A DNA stretch of 64,000 bases, taken from positions 10,833 through 74,832 of the forward strand of contig VXAU01004371.1 of assembly GCA_013399695.1 (NCBI GenBank), written 5' to 3'. The stretch's first letter is position 1; the number at the start of each line of letters is the position of its first letter. The DNA is from Formicarius rufipectus (lineage: Eukaryota; Chordata; Aves; Passeriformes; Formicariidae). Positions 24,197 through 36,746 of this stretch are shown here, one piece after another. The position numbers and the translations under genes are program-made. The notes beneath the pieces were generated by a model. The model saw only the letters and a program-made list of their open reading frames with translations, was not told the origin of the DNA and made no database searches.

Positions 24197-26963
24197 CTGT
24201 AAATCAGGAAATTACTATGTAAATTGTCCATTAGTTACATATCAGCATCTAGAAAAGAACACTATAAGTAAAAACAAATTGCTTCAGGGGAAAAAAATGA
24301 TTGCTAATATTTATTACTAAACTCTGCTCCATTTTTCTCTGTCGTTTCATTTAAAGTCTGCTTATTTAAAATAGGATAACGAATACCTCAAATTATGTTT
24401 TGTGAAGTGTGACATTAAGTGTAAAAATGACATATAGAATATCTAAAGCAACTCTGAATACTTAATTTTCCATTTAATTTTCATTCTTGAAGATAAATCA
24501 CATCTGAAAATAGCTTAACAGGCAGAAATTCATTTGCAGAGCAGAGAGCATTGTGTCTGAAAAAGGATTTACCCTTTTTTGTGATCAGAGAGAACAGCAG
24601 GGCAAAAATAAGTTTTTAGGAAAATATAACAGAGAGGTTTGAAATAGGTTAAGTATAATAATTTACTTACAGATAAATCTTCAGCACATAAGTATTTTGA
24701 CATTTTATAATTTGAAATAAAGTCAATAGGTTTTTAATCTAAGAACATCCAGGGTTATATTTTAAGGTTCAGGCCAAGGACAGACTCACTACTAATTAAT
24801 AAGTAATGAATACATAATTTATCTGCAATTCCATCACTATACAATTAAAATGCTCAATCAATAAATATAACTATCCATTTTAGAAATCAGAATGTTCGTA
24901 TTACTGTAATGTCTATAAAAAACCACACAAATGTTTCTTATTTTATTTTTAGACAGGATTTGAAACATAATTTCAAATACTAAACAATACCCATAAAAGA
25001 CTTTTTAAACCTAAATCTAGACAAAAATTAAAAATTTCTGTGATGTTTGATTGTTAGATAAATATGTATATAGAAATGCATATATAAACACACACCATTT
25101 TTTTATAATCTTTCAAACTTACTCCTGAAAAACTGTTTGAATACTTTTAAGTCATTTGTTACCATAGGAGTGTAAAGTAAGTTTAGAATGCAAGTTTGTG
25201 TGGGTTAAATAAAAAGCGTTCCATTTCTAAAACTGAGACTGGGCATGAATCAGTGGATGTTGCAATAGAGAAAAGACAAATTTGCTCTTTTTTTTCTGCA
25301 ATTATCTGTTCTGCAGAAATCAATATTTTATCTTTCTTCTTTGCTCAACACTCAGTTCCAAGAATTGCAAGAGTCACTCTTGGAATTGGCCATTCAGTAC
25401 CCTGTAAACTGATGAAAGAATCATGAAGGGAAAAAAGATGAAAACGCAATGCGTGTCTCAGAAATACAAGTGGAAAATAACATCTAACTCATCATTTGAA
25501 AGTAATCAAGACTTAGTACAAAAAAAACCCTCTCCTTCATTTACTGTTTTAATATCATTTGATTTGGTGAATTGAAAGGTTTTTAGGAAACCCAAAATGC
25601 AGCCTTGCAGCTTGGCCACAAATAAGAGATTGTAAACGAATTGCTAACATCAAATTGTTATGTTCAGCTAATTATGACAATCACAGTGTTTGCTTTACTT
25701 CAGAGAAAGACCAAACGTAGAGAAGAACAAGGAATGACAAAGACCAGAACTTGTGTCTGTGCCTGCATAATTGAAGTTAAACTAATCTCCTCTATGAGGA
25801 GACAACTTCAGGTAGACAAATAGCACAAAAATTTCTAGAGTGATGACATCAACTTATATGATCAACATCAAATCCTAAAGTCATTAAATCATATGCTTTG
25901 AGTTCATGTTCATAATTCAAATTTATATTGAAAAAAGCTAAAACACTGCTATTTTCTCTCCTACTTTTAAACATAGCCACAGTCACTAGCAAAAGAATAA
26001 TATCAACTCTTAGAATCTGAGTTTTATCTGACTACATCCATACTTAGAAGAAATGTCAACAGAATTACTTTAAAAAGAAATTCTGTCTTGAGAAATAGAT
26101 GCATTGTTTTTCTAAATTAGATTAATTATACTTTTCTTGCTGCTTTTGTAAATCAAAAATGTAAGAAATGGAACAAAATCAGATGTTCAAATTTAGACTT
26201 TTTTTTATTATCTTTAATGATGAGCTCAAACTCAACAGCTTACACATTATAAATTATGATATGTTACTCATGTATAGCTCCCAAATCATACACACATTTT
26301 CAAATCCAAATCATAGCCCCATGCACGCTTCTGTGAAGGAATTTACCTCCATCCCCACCAAAACCATTACAATAATTCACCATTCTCCCTCAAAGGAAGC
26401 ATGGTACGTTCTGGAAATTTAAAATTTCCTTAGTTTAAATATGCTCTAGAACACATTCCTGAGAGTCAATTTCATGAGATGTTATCCACAAAAACTCAGT
26501 AAAGCAGCTTTCTTACTTCAGCATGTTTGAAAAGTTTCATATCTTTATGAATAAATAAGTAGACTTTCAAGTATTATTCTTTTTGATTTTCTTTAAAAAC
26601 TCTTCTAAGAAAATTAACATCACTTTTTCTCTGAGTAAATCAAAACTGATAATATGACTGACAAGGAAGTGCCACAAACATAGTATTAGGAAGAATTACT
26701 GCCTTTCTGCAGTGGTACCAACTAAATAATCAGCCAAAACCAGAGACGTATTCAACCCTCAAAGGATTTTCAAATCTATCTACCACACCATCTTTGTTAC
26801 ATTTTTAGAGTAGTTAGCAGTAGCAGTGATTACATCAAGCAAATAATTATACTCCAGTCTGAGTAATATTACTTCTTCATATTTGTGTATTTCCCATTTG
26901 AAAATTACTTAATTTATTTTATTTTCTTCAGAAATATTAATATTCTTCCCTTCTTTGCCAAAT

Positions 26964-26979
26964 ATTATATATATATATA
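26964..26979. repeat. Short TA microsatellite
   Basis: About eight TA units in AT-rich intron sequence. Confidence 0.75.
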
Positions 26980-27974
26980 GCAATGCTTCTGAATCCCATA
27001 GAATTTTTTTTCTGCTTTACATAACCTTGTTTATGCCATTTGCTCTTTTTTTCACAGGTTATTATTAAAGATACAAAATAAAAAAAGATCTGCATTGATA
27101 TGCTGGACAATGAATTACAACTAACTTTCATCTGATCTGAAGGTTCCTGAGCAAGGCTTCAAGCCCATTGAAACATCTCTCTTCAGAGAATGTAATGTTT
27201 CTTCAGTGACAAATTTTCATACCAAAAGTGGTATTACATTCAGGTATTTGTTATCTCTTTGAAGTATATAATTTTCCTCACAATGCAGACTCAGACTGAT
27301 TGACTGCAATTTAAATTATAATTTATTATACTGGAGTGCCATAGCCTTGGATTTTTACAGTGTTGATCATAAACAGTTTCAGTGTGTCCAGAGTTAATGT
27401 AATCAAATTTTGTGGTACATTACATTAGTAGCACTCCAATCATCTCTTAATTTTGTCTTTTCCATCTTACAAGGAGCTATCATTTTTGTCAGACATGAAT
27501 TTCTATATGTAAACACATATTTCTTATTGACTGATGCTCGATTATCACCTTTTATTCAAGAGTTTCAGGAACAAGCATTTTATGTAAAATCTGGGATAAC
27601 ACGTGACATCTTTTTTAAATCAATGAGCAATTCTTCTGTTGTCACCGACTCCAGCAATCATTGCACTTAAAACACCTGATTTAGGTCATTTCCCATTATC
27701 CTAACTAGGCAATTTATCTAGGACATATTTTTACAAAATCTAAGGAAAAAAAATATAGGTTCATCACAATCTTTTTCTCTGTCTTCCGTGAATATTTTTA
27801 AATCCATGGATTACATCTAAAGTTGTTAAGTTGAACTGTTGTCCTTCACATAAGAAATTGTCGACCCGTATTCAAAAAGAGGCTAAATGAAATAATAACT
27901 GTATAAATTACAGTATGGGAACATGACACACATGTTATGGCACATATAATTTTTATCTCCCTATCTTTTCTCAT

Positions 27975-28400
27975 TCCATAAGAGGAAGGATGGAGAGAAG
28001 GCAAGAAGAAAAAGACTGTTCAGGAACTCTGACAACATAGACAGAGAGGCCTGACAAGATAGTGGTTTGGGTAGAATATTATGCTAATGAGAAGATAATG
28101 ACAAAGACATGGAAAGGCTCCTGAAGGAAGAAATAACAAGAGAGAGAGGGGATGGAAAGAGATTCAGAGGTACAAGGGGATAGGGATCAGATGGAAGGTG
28201 AAACAGGCAGTGAACATCTTAAGGGAGAGGGGAAGGAATGACGAAGAAGGGAAAGAAGGAGAGTAGCAGAAAGCAGGAGACAAAGGGTGTGATGTAGAAA
28301 GACGCAGTGCACATGTCGAGGGAGGTAGGGGGCTGAGAGAAGGAAGAGTAATTCATCATAGTTTTAACAGAATTCAGTACTGGGCAGGCGGGGGTGGGGG
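27975..28400. repeat. Purine-rich (GA-rich) block
   Basis: The plus strand is strongly biased to G and A over some 400 bases, with motifs such as GGAAGGATGGAGAGAAGG and GAGAGAGAGGGG. It ends in a G run (GGCGGGGGTGGGGGGG) near 28387-28402. No repeat family was recognised. Such tracts can form triplex or quadruplex structures, but that is not shown here. Confidence 0.6.
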
Positions 28401-29496
28401 GGACAAAACAAAACAACTTTGAGACGGTTTTTTTTTTAAATAAAAGAACAGGCTAAAATGTACTCTCTCTACTAGGAAGTGTCTTACTCCAGAATTTAAT
28501 GGTTCATCCTGGATTGAAGAAGAGCAAGGTCTGTATTCTTTCAGAATAATGAAGCTTTGTCCAAAGAGAAATATTCATTCATTGACATTGATTTATCTTT
28601 GTCAGTAAAATACTCTTTATGTTCTATATGTTTGCAAGCAATTCAATTGAAGGTGAATACACTGAATTTTCTTTTTCCCAATCTCATATCATTACACTAC
28701 CAGAAACTGCACTGGTTTTGTTCATATATAGTAACTGATTCTTACTGTTCCTTCCAAAAACGGTCAGCACTTTTTGGTGAAAAACTAATATTATCACATC
28801 CATTTATGAAATGGTCAAAATGAGCCATGACAACAGCAGAAGTATCTTCCTATTCTATAAATTTCTGTATAAACAGCTTAAACACATTCTGATTGTTTTT
28901 AAACTTCTGTATGCTTTAACAATTGTTTTTATATGTCTCTTATTTATCTTGCAATATAACGGTTTCTCAACTTTTTTGTTCTGCTATGTGTTTTAAAATA
29001 CTGTACTTCCTGTTGAATTTTATTGTGTTCCATATTTCTAATCTCTGTAGGCTTTTTTTTGGTTGCTCATATTGCTCAATGGTTCTCAAATACCACCAAA
29101 TATTCTTGTAGCTATCCTAGATTACAGAGACTTCCTCTCTTCATTTTCAGCAGTCATCACTTAGATACAGATTCTTCAGCTGACTTATTTAGCTATTACC
29201 ATGACATCAGTTCTTCCATTTCCAGTAAGAAAGACAGGTAGCATTTCTCCTATTCTACTTATACATAAAGCTAATTTATTTTTTATTTTTTAAATCTAGT
29301 CATTAGCATGTAATTCTTTTCCCCCCTTAAGTTTCCAGAACTCCCTTCATGGAAATCTTTATAGGAGGAATCTAGTATCAGTGTATTGCTGAACATTATA
29401 AAAAGCAGTTTAGTTCTTGAATGAGAGGTTTCCCTCCAGACAACAAAAATCTTATTACCTATGTAAGTGTTTCAAGAAAACATTTTGGTTTCTGAA

Positions 29497-29580
29497 CTAT
29501 ATATATACATATATATATATATATTAGTATATAGAGAGAGTATATATAGTATATATATAGTATATATACATATATATACA
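29497..29580. repeat. TA-rich compound microsatellite
   Basis: TA and TATAG or TACA units over about 80 bases, likely polymorphic. An undetermined base follows at 29612, in line with an unstable or hard-to-read stretch. Confidence 0.88.
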
Positions 29581-30315
29581 CCTTTGGGAAGGGCATGAAG
29601 CAGGAATAAATNTCATGGCAAGGTGGCTGGAGGGAAGATGATCTGATTTCAGATCATCACGGTGTCATGTAGGCAGGCCAACTATCTCTATGAGCCTCCC
29701 AAGGCCTTTAGTTCAAATATAGACAATATTAAGCTACATAGAAAGAGCATTTTTCAAGTCTTTGGTCTTTAACTCCATCTCTGTACAAGAAAAATTAATG
29801 TCAGAAGATGGACAAACCAGTCAGGCTACCCATTTTTAATTTTTTAGTACCATTTACAGATGGAAACTTTATGTTCCAAGAAGAGAATCAAAGATCTTTC
29901 TGAAAACACAAAATAGCCAAAATTAAGCTATTTCATTCCATTCAGTTCAAGGTAATTCTTCCTGAATCAGTAAAGATACAAAGAAAACACAAAAACACAG
30001 GCTCACACATGAGGACAGGCAATGGGATTGGAATCACACTTTAAACTCAATCTAGACTGAGGACAATGTATATTAATGCATGGCTTCAGGTCCAGCTATT
30101 TACTCCTTCCCAGTCCTCTTTCATCTAAAAATGCAACTTGAAGAACACAGTCAAGAGGACATCAAGATAATAGATTTTGTAGACTTTGAAACCAGGCATC
30201 AAGTTGAGAACAGACACACTGCTCCACGTAACACATGAAATGTCATTGTAAGTGTTTTTAGGGGGTGGATTTTTGTTTTGTTTCCCATCTCTTTGGAGGT
30301 AAATGTTTTACACAC

Positions 30316-30423
30316 CTTTTCAAGACCTTCTTCCTTGAGGCTGATAACATCTAAATCAAAATCTGTCCTTAAGCCATTGGTTTTGTTGAAAGTTATCCTG
30401 CCTGTAAGGCCTTCCCAGTGGGC
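30316..30423 (-). CDS. GRIK2: GRIK2 coding exon, C-terminal strand of amino-terminal domain (36 residues)
   Basis: Next GRIK2 exon, 1255 bp after the previous one. It reads AHWEGLTGRITFNKTNG followed by LRTDFDLDVISLKEEGLEK. The acceptor is a good pyrimidine tract ending CCATAG. The donor is AAG|GTGTGT, weaker than the GTAAGT or GTAAGC donors of the neighbouring exons. The segment closes the extracellular amino-terminal domain and contains an NKT sequon for N-glycosylation. AHWEGL with NGLRTDFDLDV fits GRIK2, whereas GRIK1 has AQWDGL and GRIK3 AQWEGL with a Val in place of Thr in GRITF. Length 108 bp, phase 0, about human residues 366-401. No frameshift or stop is seen. Confidence 0.95.
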
Positions 30424-31678
30424 CTATGGAGAAAGAAAAACAATTCCTGTAAATAAATGCTTCTTACTTTTTTTTTTTTTTTCCTCAAAAAAAGAACAAA
30501 TTTTACTTCTGCCAGAAGGGAAGCATTAATTATTCATCTTATGTAAATAATTTACCTTGTGGCTGAATTTTTGTTTTAAATATTTTGTATTCACTTTTTG
30601 CTAATTAAATCAACCTTTCCTTTAGTCATCACAGACAATTTTTTAAACCACTTTCCATGCCAGGCAATAGATTCTTCTACTAAATGAGATAAAGGCTATT
30701 TGCTTTTCATTCCTCTACCATTCATGCATACATTTCCTTTTGTGCTTCCCTGTTACCAACCCCCAAGCCTCAATCTGTTTCATTAACGCTGAACTTCATT
30801 TTTCTGACAGGAAATTTCATTCAAATAAAGGCTTACTTTTGCAAGATGCTGATTCTCCTGAAACCACACTGAGAGAGCAAAAATTAAGATGAGTGAGCCA
30901 GTCTTCCAGATCTTAGTCCTTACGCGCAATAGCCTCATTTTTTTATAACTTAAAGTCTACCTACTCCAAAACTACATGAAAATAGAGGACAGAACGTGAA
31001 AAGCAAAAATATCATTTTAAAAGGAGTCAATATTAAAAACAGAACTACCTTTCTTTGCAAACAATTCTACTATCATAATATTTTGCATCTCTAGAATGAG
31101 AAATACTGTATTAGGAGTTATTTACCGTACAAGAGACTTGAATACTCTACTCGACAGTGTTCACCTTCAGCACCTTAAATCTCCTAGCTTTACTTTAAAT
31201 CACTATCTAACAGCATCTAAATAGCATACTGGGTGACCGAGGCCACATATAATTATTCACTATAGAAAAAGAAAAAAAAAATTAACTAGGAAGTAAAATT
31301 AATTCCTGACCCTTTGAACTCATGCCAGTTGCTGAATTTCTCATGATCAGTCTGTGGTTTCAGGTTTCATGTGTTTAGGTTTTTAAGACAAAAACATTCC
31401 ACAGCCCCTCTCAAATATCTAGAAATAAAAGTTTTATTTATATTTGCAGTTATTTCACCCTTTCATGGTTCTTGGGTTCACCTAATACTTCAGGAAAACC
31501 CACTTTCAAATTAAAATGCTGCCTTGCTTGTTAAACTGTTTATACATAACAAGATGAGAGATTCCTATCTACTGGGGGAAAAAAAAAAAAAAAAAGAATC
31601 CAAATAGAATGAAAACAAAGAAAATGGAAATTGGGAGAAGGCAATACAGTGGAGTAGGATGCTTTATTAGTGACTTAC
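30424..31678 (-). other. GRIK2: GRIK2 intron between the two last amino-terminal-domain exons (1255 bp)
   Basis: Short intron bounded by GTAAGT at 31678 and CCATAG at 30424. It contains runs of T (30469-30482) and A (31577-31595). No repeat family or other gene was recognised. Confidence 0.92.
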
Positions 31679-31822
31679 CTCTTTAATGAGGCTCATAAAG
31701 CGGGTCCCAAAGCGCCAAGGTTTGTGGCGATTGCACTGTAGTGAACTGACAGTCATCTGTGGGAACTGCTGGACAGCCACGGATACCACATGAACTGCAT
31801 CATACATTAATGCTGCATCCGT
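31679..31822 (-). CDS. GRIK2: GRIK2 coding exon, end of amino-terminal domain (48 residues)
   Basis: Internal exon of the GluK2 kainate receptor subunit, a glutamate-gated cation channel of neuronal membranes. The minus strand reads TDAALMYDAVHVVSVAVQ, then PQMTVSSLQCNRHKPWRFGT, ending in MSLIKE. The acceptor follows a pyrimidine-rich stretch ending TTTCAG and the donor is GAG|GTAAGT. It encodes the last helices and strands of the extracellular amino-terminal domain, which drives subunit assembly. The Cys in LQCNRH matches Cys347 of human GluK2, which is known to pair with Cys96. GTRFMSLIKE fits GRIK2; the GRIK1 and GRIK3 paralogues differ here (PRFMNLFKE, ARFMNFIKE). Length 144 bp, phase 0 at both ends. 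By alignment it is about residues 318-365 of the human protein. The preceding exon, which should encode the DLFALDVEPYRYSG region, was not found upstream in the window. Confidence 0.96.
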
Positions 31823-32764
31823 CTGAAATTAGAATGACATCAGAACCATGAACACAAAACAAACACAAGACAGGCCAGCAGTGAGAGAAGGAAACAGCAT
31901 ATGAGCACTGCTCAGTATGTTGAAGGGAGAAAATTATCTGATTGCTTATGTAACACTGTAAAATGTAGCCTCTTTTGCCAAGTCGTACATGGGTTGTGTC
32001 AGGACTTTCAGGCTCAGTTTTTCACTTTTTAATGCTGAAACAAGGGCCAAAATAGATACTTTTCAGGATCACAGGAGTACACCAGCGTCTGATGACTCAT
32101 GTTACTTTAAAAAAACAGTACATTAGAGGACTATGTAAATCACTGTACGCATATTTGATTCAAGGTAGTTATTTCTCTGAGCAAGGTGAAAGAAAAAAAA
32201 AAAACAAACAATTAACAAGATGGCAAAACCTTAGCTATGAAGGAAAGTGTACAGGCTAAGGAAGTAGTATTTTTTTATTTTGTAACTACAGAAAAGATAC
32301 AGTCTCAAACACATTCAGTTGAGTCATTAATAATTTTTTAATATGTATCAGTTTAAATCCCTAGAACGGAACTAATCAGTATCTTCAATAAATCGGAGGT
32401 AAATTAGAATTACACTGAAATGCATTCATTCTAATAGTTTTCATGTCCCATCCTAAATAAACAGTCTGTTTAGACATTTGTGCTAAGTAACGTTGTATTA
32501 GCAAAGGACAGAGACAGGTTCTCAGTGCACGCTGTTATGCTGTACAAGAAAATGACATCTCTCTCCTGCTCTATTTGATAAACAGAGGCAAGGTTTGGAA
32601 CCAAAGGCAAGAGAGGACCTTAGATTCAGCTGGTGGAAATGAATGCTATGCCATCTGCTCAGCATACCTTAGAGAAAAAGGACCTATTTCCCCTTCTCAT
32701 TCACATAATTAGTGAGCTGTGAAATTAGTTCTTTAATGGATAGGAAACCTGGAGATTATTGCAC

Positions 32765-32855
32765 TTGTCACAATACAATACAATGCAATACAAAATGAGC
32801 TTATATAGTGCCTTTCATGCAAATGCATCCCAAGGCTCTTTACAATAAAACTAAA
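32765..32855 (+). repeat. Possible ancient amniote repeat remnant
   Basis: A short array of CAATA-type units is followed by TTATATAGTGCCTTTCATG and then CCCAAGGCTCTTTACAA. The motif order (TATAGTGCCTTTCAT ... CAAAGCGCTTTACA) recalls an old LINE/SINE-type repeat preserved across amniotes. I cannot name the family with confidence from memory. Confidence 0.35.
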
Positions 32856-33988
32856 CATAAAAATGCAAAAATATTCTGCCATTATAGCTCATAAGCTACT
32901 GTTAAAGAGGAAAATATATGTTCACATTTAAATGGCTCTCTCAAGGAGAGATTTCAAAATTCAAAAAGAAATAAATCCTAATTTTCAAATAGCCAATATA
33001 ATAGGTTCCAATGTTCTCAGGCGCCAAGCTTTTTATGCAAGGGCTTCAAATCAGTCAGAAAATACTTCTGCTGCCAAATTGTTCATTATCTTCAAGGCAT
33101 TAAAGTGCTTTTAAGGTAAACTAATATTTGACAAGGAGGCAGCGAAGCACCAAAATGTTGGAATCATATGCTGAGTAAGCATCATACAAAACTTAATATT
33201 CTAGAAGCAAGACTTGGCAGTAGTTGGAGTCTAGACAACAGCTTTTTAAATAAACTACACAATAAGTACAACACATAAATCTGACTCAGAAATGAAAACT
33301 TTTTGATTATCAGTTTTACTTCTAAAACTGCAGTCCTTGTACCAATGAAGGAAAATTGAAAATATCATGAGACTTCAGCAAAAAGTAACCAAAGAAGCAA
33401 TCAGAAGTTCAATACCACCATTAACTCATTAATTAGGTATAAATTTGCACACAGAGCTGTTCAGACTTATCAGCAGGAATCAAATGGACATAATGCCCGA
33501 TGCAGAACAACATGGCTTTCTGTCAAATTCTATAAGCCACTGAGGTGGAAATCTGTAGGATGACAAGACAGTCAGCTCCAATGGAAGCATTAAAAGAAAG
33601 CTATTGCAATCTTAGAAGTAATTCAGATTCTGATAATATTCTTCATATTTGATTGATGAATATTGCTTCACTGGAAATAAATGCAATTGAGAATTACCTC
33701 TTTTAAAGGCATACAACATAAACTCATAGCTGGCTAGAGACAGAGTGTCCTACTTTATTTTTAGATACTTCAATATAAATCCCTTATTTACATAGGATGA
33801 GATTCTACAACCCATCTGCTGTAAGAAGATTAAAGTTAAATGTAGGCTTAAATGTTTTTACTGAATAAAGACAGATAAAACCATATATTCAAGAATATAT
33901 TGGTTTAGTGAATCAATACTACACTTGTCTAACTGGTTTCAGTTGTTGATTTTACTGCAAGTGAAATAAACAGCACAAAAGTCATTTA

Positions 33989-34003
33989 AAAAAAAAAAAA
34001 AAA
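33989..34003. repeat. Poly(A) run
   Basis: Homopolymer of about 16 A with no recognised element upstream. Confidence 0.7.
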
Positions 34004-35194
34004 GGCATATCATTGAATTTGCAGGCTGGGCTCGCCTCTTGGTTGGTCACTTTATCTTTCCTTTGAGAGGCAGCAGGAATTGACAGCCATTGGCCTAGCT
34101 CTCCAACCTTCTTAACTAGGTCTTACTAAGCTTTATGTCTCACTGACCTTTGTTCATACTGCTTTATCTTCCTTAAATCACAATTTTGGAACTATGTGTT
34201 GTGGTGCATGAAGTGCTGCAGGTTTCAGCAAAAGACTGTTTGGAGACGAAATGTCCCTAATGAAATTTTTAGAGTTCTTTGTTTTTCCTAAACAGACATT
34301 AGCAGTCTGAGAGAAAGAAGAGGCAGAAAATTCGGGAGAAGCAATAGTTGTTGAATTTCAGATAAAAGCTTGCTACCATTATTCTATTCACTGAAGTACA
34401 CCTAATAAAAGAAAGTAATCTTATTGAAAAATAGGATTACTAATGTTGTAGTACTTGTACAAACATTAGCAATTATGTTGTACTCCACAACTTTATCTTT
34501 GTACAGTTTTTGAACTATGGGTTGTGGGGTTTTTTGGTTTTACAATCCTGCTCAGTAGGCATGCTGACTTGCTTGGATATAGATAAACTCATCTGAAATA
34601 CTGCTTTTGATACTGTCATTCTACAAGTACTAATTAAAAAAAATTAAAATAGAAATGAGATTGAGGTGAGTGATTCACGTGTTAGGTGATGATGTCTGTT
34701 ACCACAAGTCTGTTTTTTCAGTTGATTCTGTCAAGTAACAGGTTTTTAGCGCTCAGAAGTAACAGCCTAATCAGAGACATAATTTCATTTGCAATACATT
34801 GCAAAAGAAGAAAAAATCCAAATCTGGTTTTGTGTCCAAAACTTAGTTGGATACTACACATTTCTTCACAATACTGTTCTGTCATACCTTTACCTCCTGT
34901 CTTATCGAGGGTGTTGTATTTGCCCCTATTTTTCACACGTGTTTCAGTATAAGCACGTTTGAGTCTTGCTAAATTACTTGCTAAATACTGCCTAACAAAT
35001 TACATGCAAGTATTTTAATCTCACTTGAAAAGGGCTCTGATGGAGTTGGACTCATTATAAAGAAAATAGAAAAAGAGTTCTATTACTAGAGAAACAATCT
35101 GTTATTTCTCCCTAGGTCTCCTCAGAGTAGGAGGTAATATTTTTCTTGTCTGTTCCCAATCACTCCCATAAACGTCAAAGGCATGTGATAAACT

Positions 35195-35400
35195 CCAGTA
35201 GATATATATGCTGTGAAGCACTGGAACTGATTTCCCAGAGAAGCTGTGGATGTCCCATCCCTCGAAGTGTTCAAAGCCAGGTTGGCTGGTGCTCTGAGCA
35301 GTGTAGTCCAGCGGGTAGCACTCCTGCTCATGGCAGAAGTGTTGAACCTAGATGCCCTTCCAGCCCAAACCATGTATGATTCTTTGATATTTGTCACATT
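35195..35400 (+). mobile_element. CR1 LINE 3' end fragment
   Basis: Shows the CR1 3' hallmark order: GAAGCACTGGAACTGATTTC, CCAGAGAAGCTGTGGATG, CCCATCCCTCGAAGTGTTCA, GCCAGGTTGGCTGG, and a terminal CCCTTCCAGCCCAAACCATG followed by ATGATTCTTTGA. It is heavily 5'-truncated. Confidence 0.93.
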
Positions 35401-35688
35401 CCTGTAATAGTTAACCAGTAATCAGGAATGTTTTAGTTTTGGGGGCTTGGAGGTGGGGCAGAAGGTTGGCAGAGTAATGTTTTTTTACCTGTTTCTAACC
35501 TATATGGTTGAAGCTGATGAAGAAGAAACACACTACAACTCAGGTCTCAGCTGAGGACAAGAGGTATAATTTTTAGTGACCTTCAGTATGGTTGTTAGTC
35601 AGATAAGAATAAGCTGAAACCACATGGTCTGGTTATGCATTAGAGTTGTAACCTGAGATCGGTTTCCAGACCATCCAGCAAAAAAGGG

Positions 35689-35756
35689 AAAACAAAACAA
35701 AACAAAAACAAAACAAATCCAAACAAACAAGACAACAACAACAACAACAACAAAAA
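35689..35756. repeat. (CAAAA)n and (CAA)n simple repeat
   Basis: AAAAC units grade into a run of ACA units at about 35731-35753. Confidence 0.88.
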
Positions 35757-36144
35757 GTGAGAGAAAGAGCTCACACTAAGACACATAGATAAAATTCAGG
35801 AAAGCCTATCATGGCCTTCATAAACATCTTCAGACTCACAGTACATAAGAGTTCACTGATGTGATTGGATATCTGAGTCAAGGAATGTGCCAACTGCTTT
35901 AAAAACATTTGTGTTTAATTAACTAGTAGGGTAAAAATAATTTGCAGAGTCCACATTTACTAAACATTGAATCATGACTTGTTTCTGTGTCCTTTATGCG
36001 CCACCATGTCTGGTGGTATGTATGATACTTCTATTTACTTCCATCAAACTATATGTAAATTTCCTGTACTAATGAACCACTTCTTTGTGAAGCACATGAA
36101 AACACAAAAATATTTTCTACATAGAGTTTATGAAATAGGGCAGT

Positions 36145-36746
36145 TGTGTCGGGTTTGCTAAGCTCCCCGCCAAACACAGCTATGTGCCGGCTAGCTCTCC
36201 CCACCCCACTCCCAACAAAAGAAAAAAACTAGTAAAAGGCAAAATTAGTAAAGGAATATATATATATTTATAGATATCTTATATAGATACAGCTAAATAC
36301 TATGTACATATAATACAACAATCCCAAACACCCCCCAAAAGGGAAAAGGGGAAAAGGGGAAGGGGAAAAAGAACCAAAAAGGGTAAAAACAAAACAATCC
36401 CACTCAATCAAATCCCAGGAATTAATTAAATAGAACAATAACACAGGAAAGATCTCACCAACTTCCCTTAGGAGAAGTGAGTGCCTTCCCTCCTCTGTCG
36501 GCAGAGACAACAGCTCTCAGCCAGGCCTGAGCTCAGAGAGATAAGCCGAGGCCTAAACACCGAGAACTGCTGGCTCCGTGTCCACCCGACAAGCGAGAGA
36601 GAAGGAGAGCAAAAGAGAAAAAAAAGAGAGGCAGACAGGAAACTCCCTCCTGTCTCTATACACCTGATTACGTAAGGGAATGATATGGAATACTTCCTTG
36701 GTTTTGTATCCCGGTTTCTAGGGAAGGCCTACAGAAAACTACCACA
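36145..36746 (-). mobile_element. Solo LTR of a related endogenous retrovirus (602 bp)
   Basis: Begins TGTGTCGGGTTTGC and ends AAAACTACCACA on the plus strand, flanked by the 5-bp direct repeat GCAGT (36140-36144 and 36747-36751). Its reverse complement starts TGTGGTAGTTTTCTGTAG and ends with GGCGGGGAGC ... CCCGACACA. The same landmarks stand at the same ends of the LTR at 12424-13421, so the two are related and share orientation. A TATA-rich segment (about 36257-36290) and a G-rich AAAAGGGG array (about 36337-36370) lie inside. No internal viral genes are present. The shorter length suggests another subfamily or an internal deletion. Confidence 0.88.

Larger units (their letters stand above)
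24197..30315 (-). other. GRIK2: GRIK2 intron between last amino-terminal-domain exon and linker exon (6119 bp)
   Basis: Bounded by GTGTGT at 30315 and TTACAG at 24197. It holds a short TA tract (26964-26979), a purine-rich block (about 27975-28400), a longer TA-rich microsatellite (29497-29580) and a perfect short inverted repeat (29637-29658). One undetermined base lies at 29612. Otherwise AT-rich sequence with no gene seen. Confidence 0.9.
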
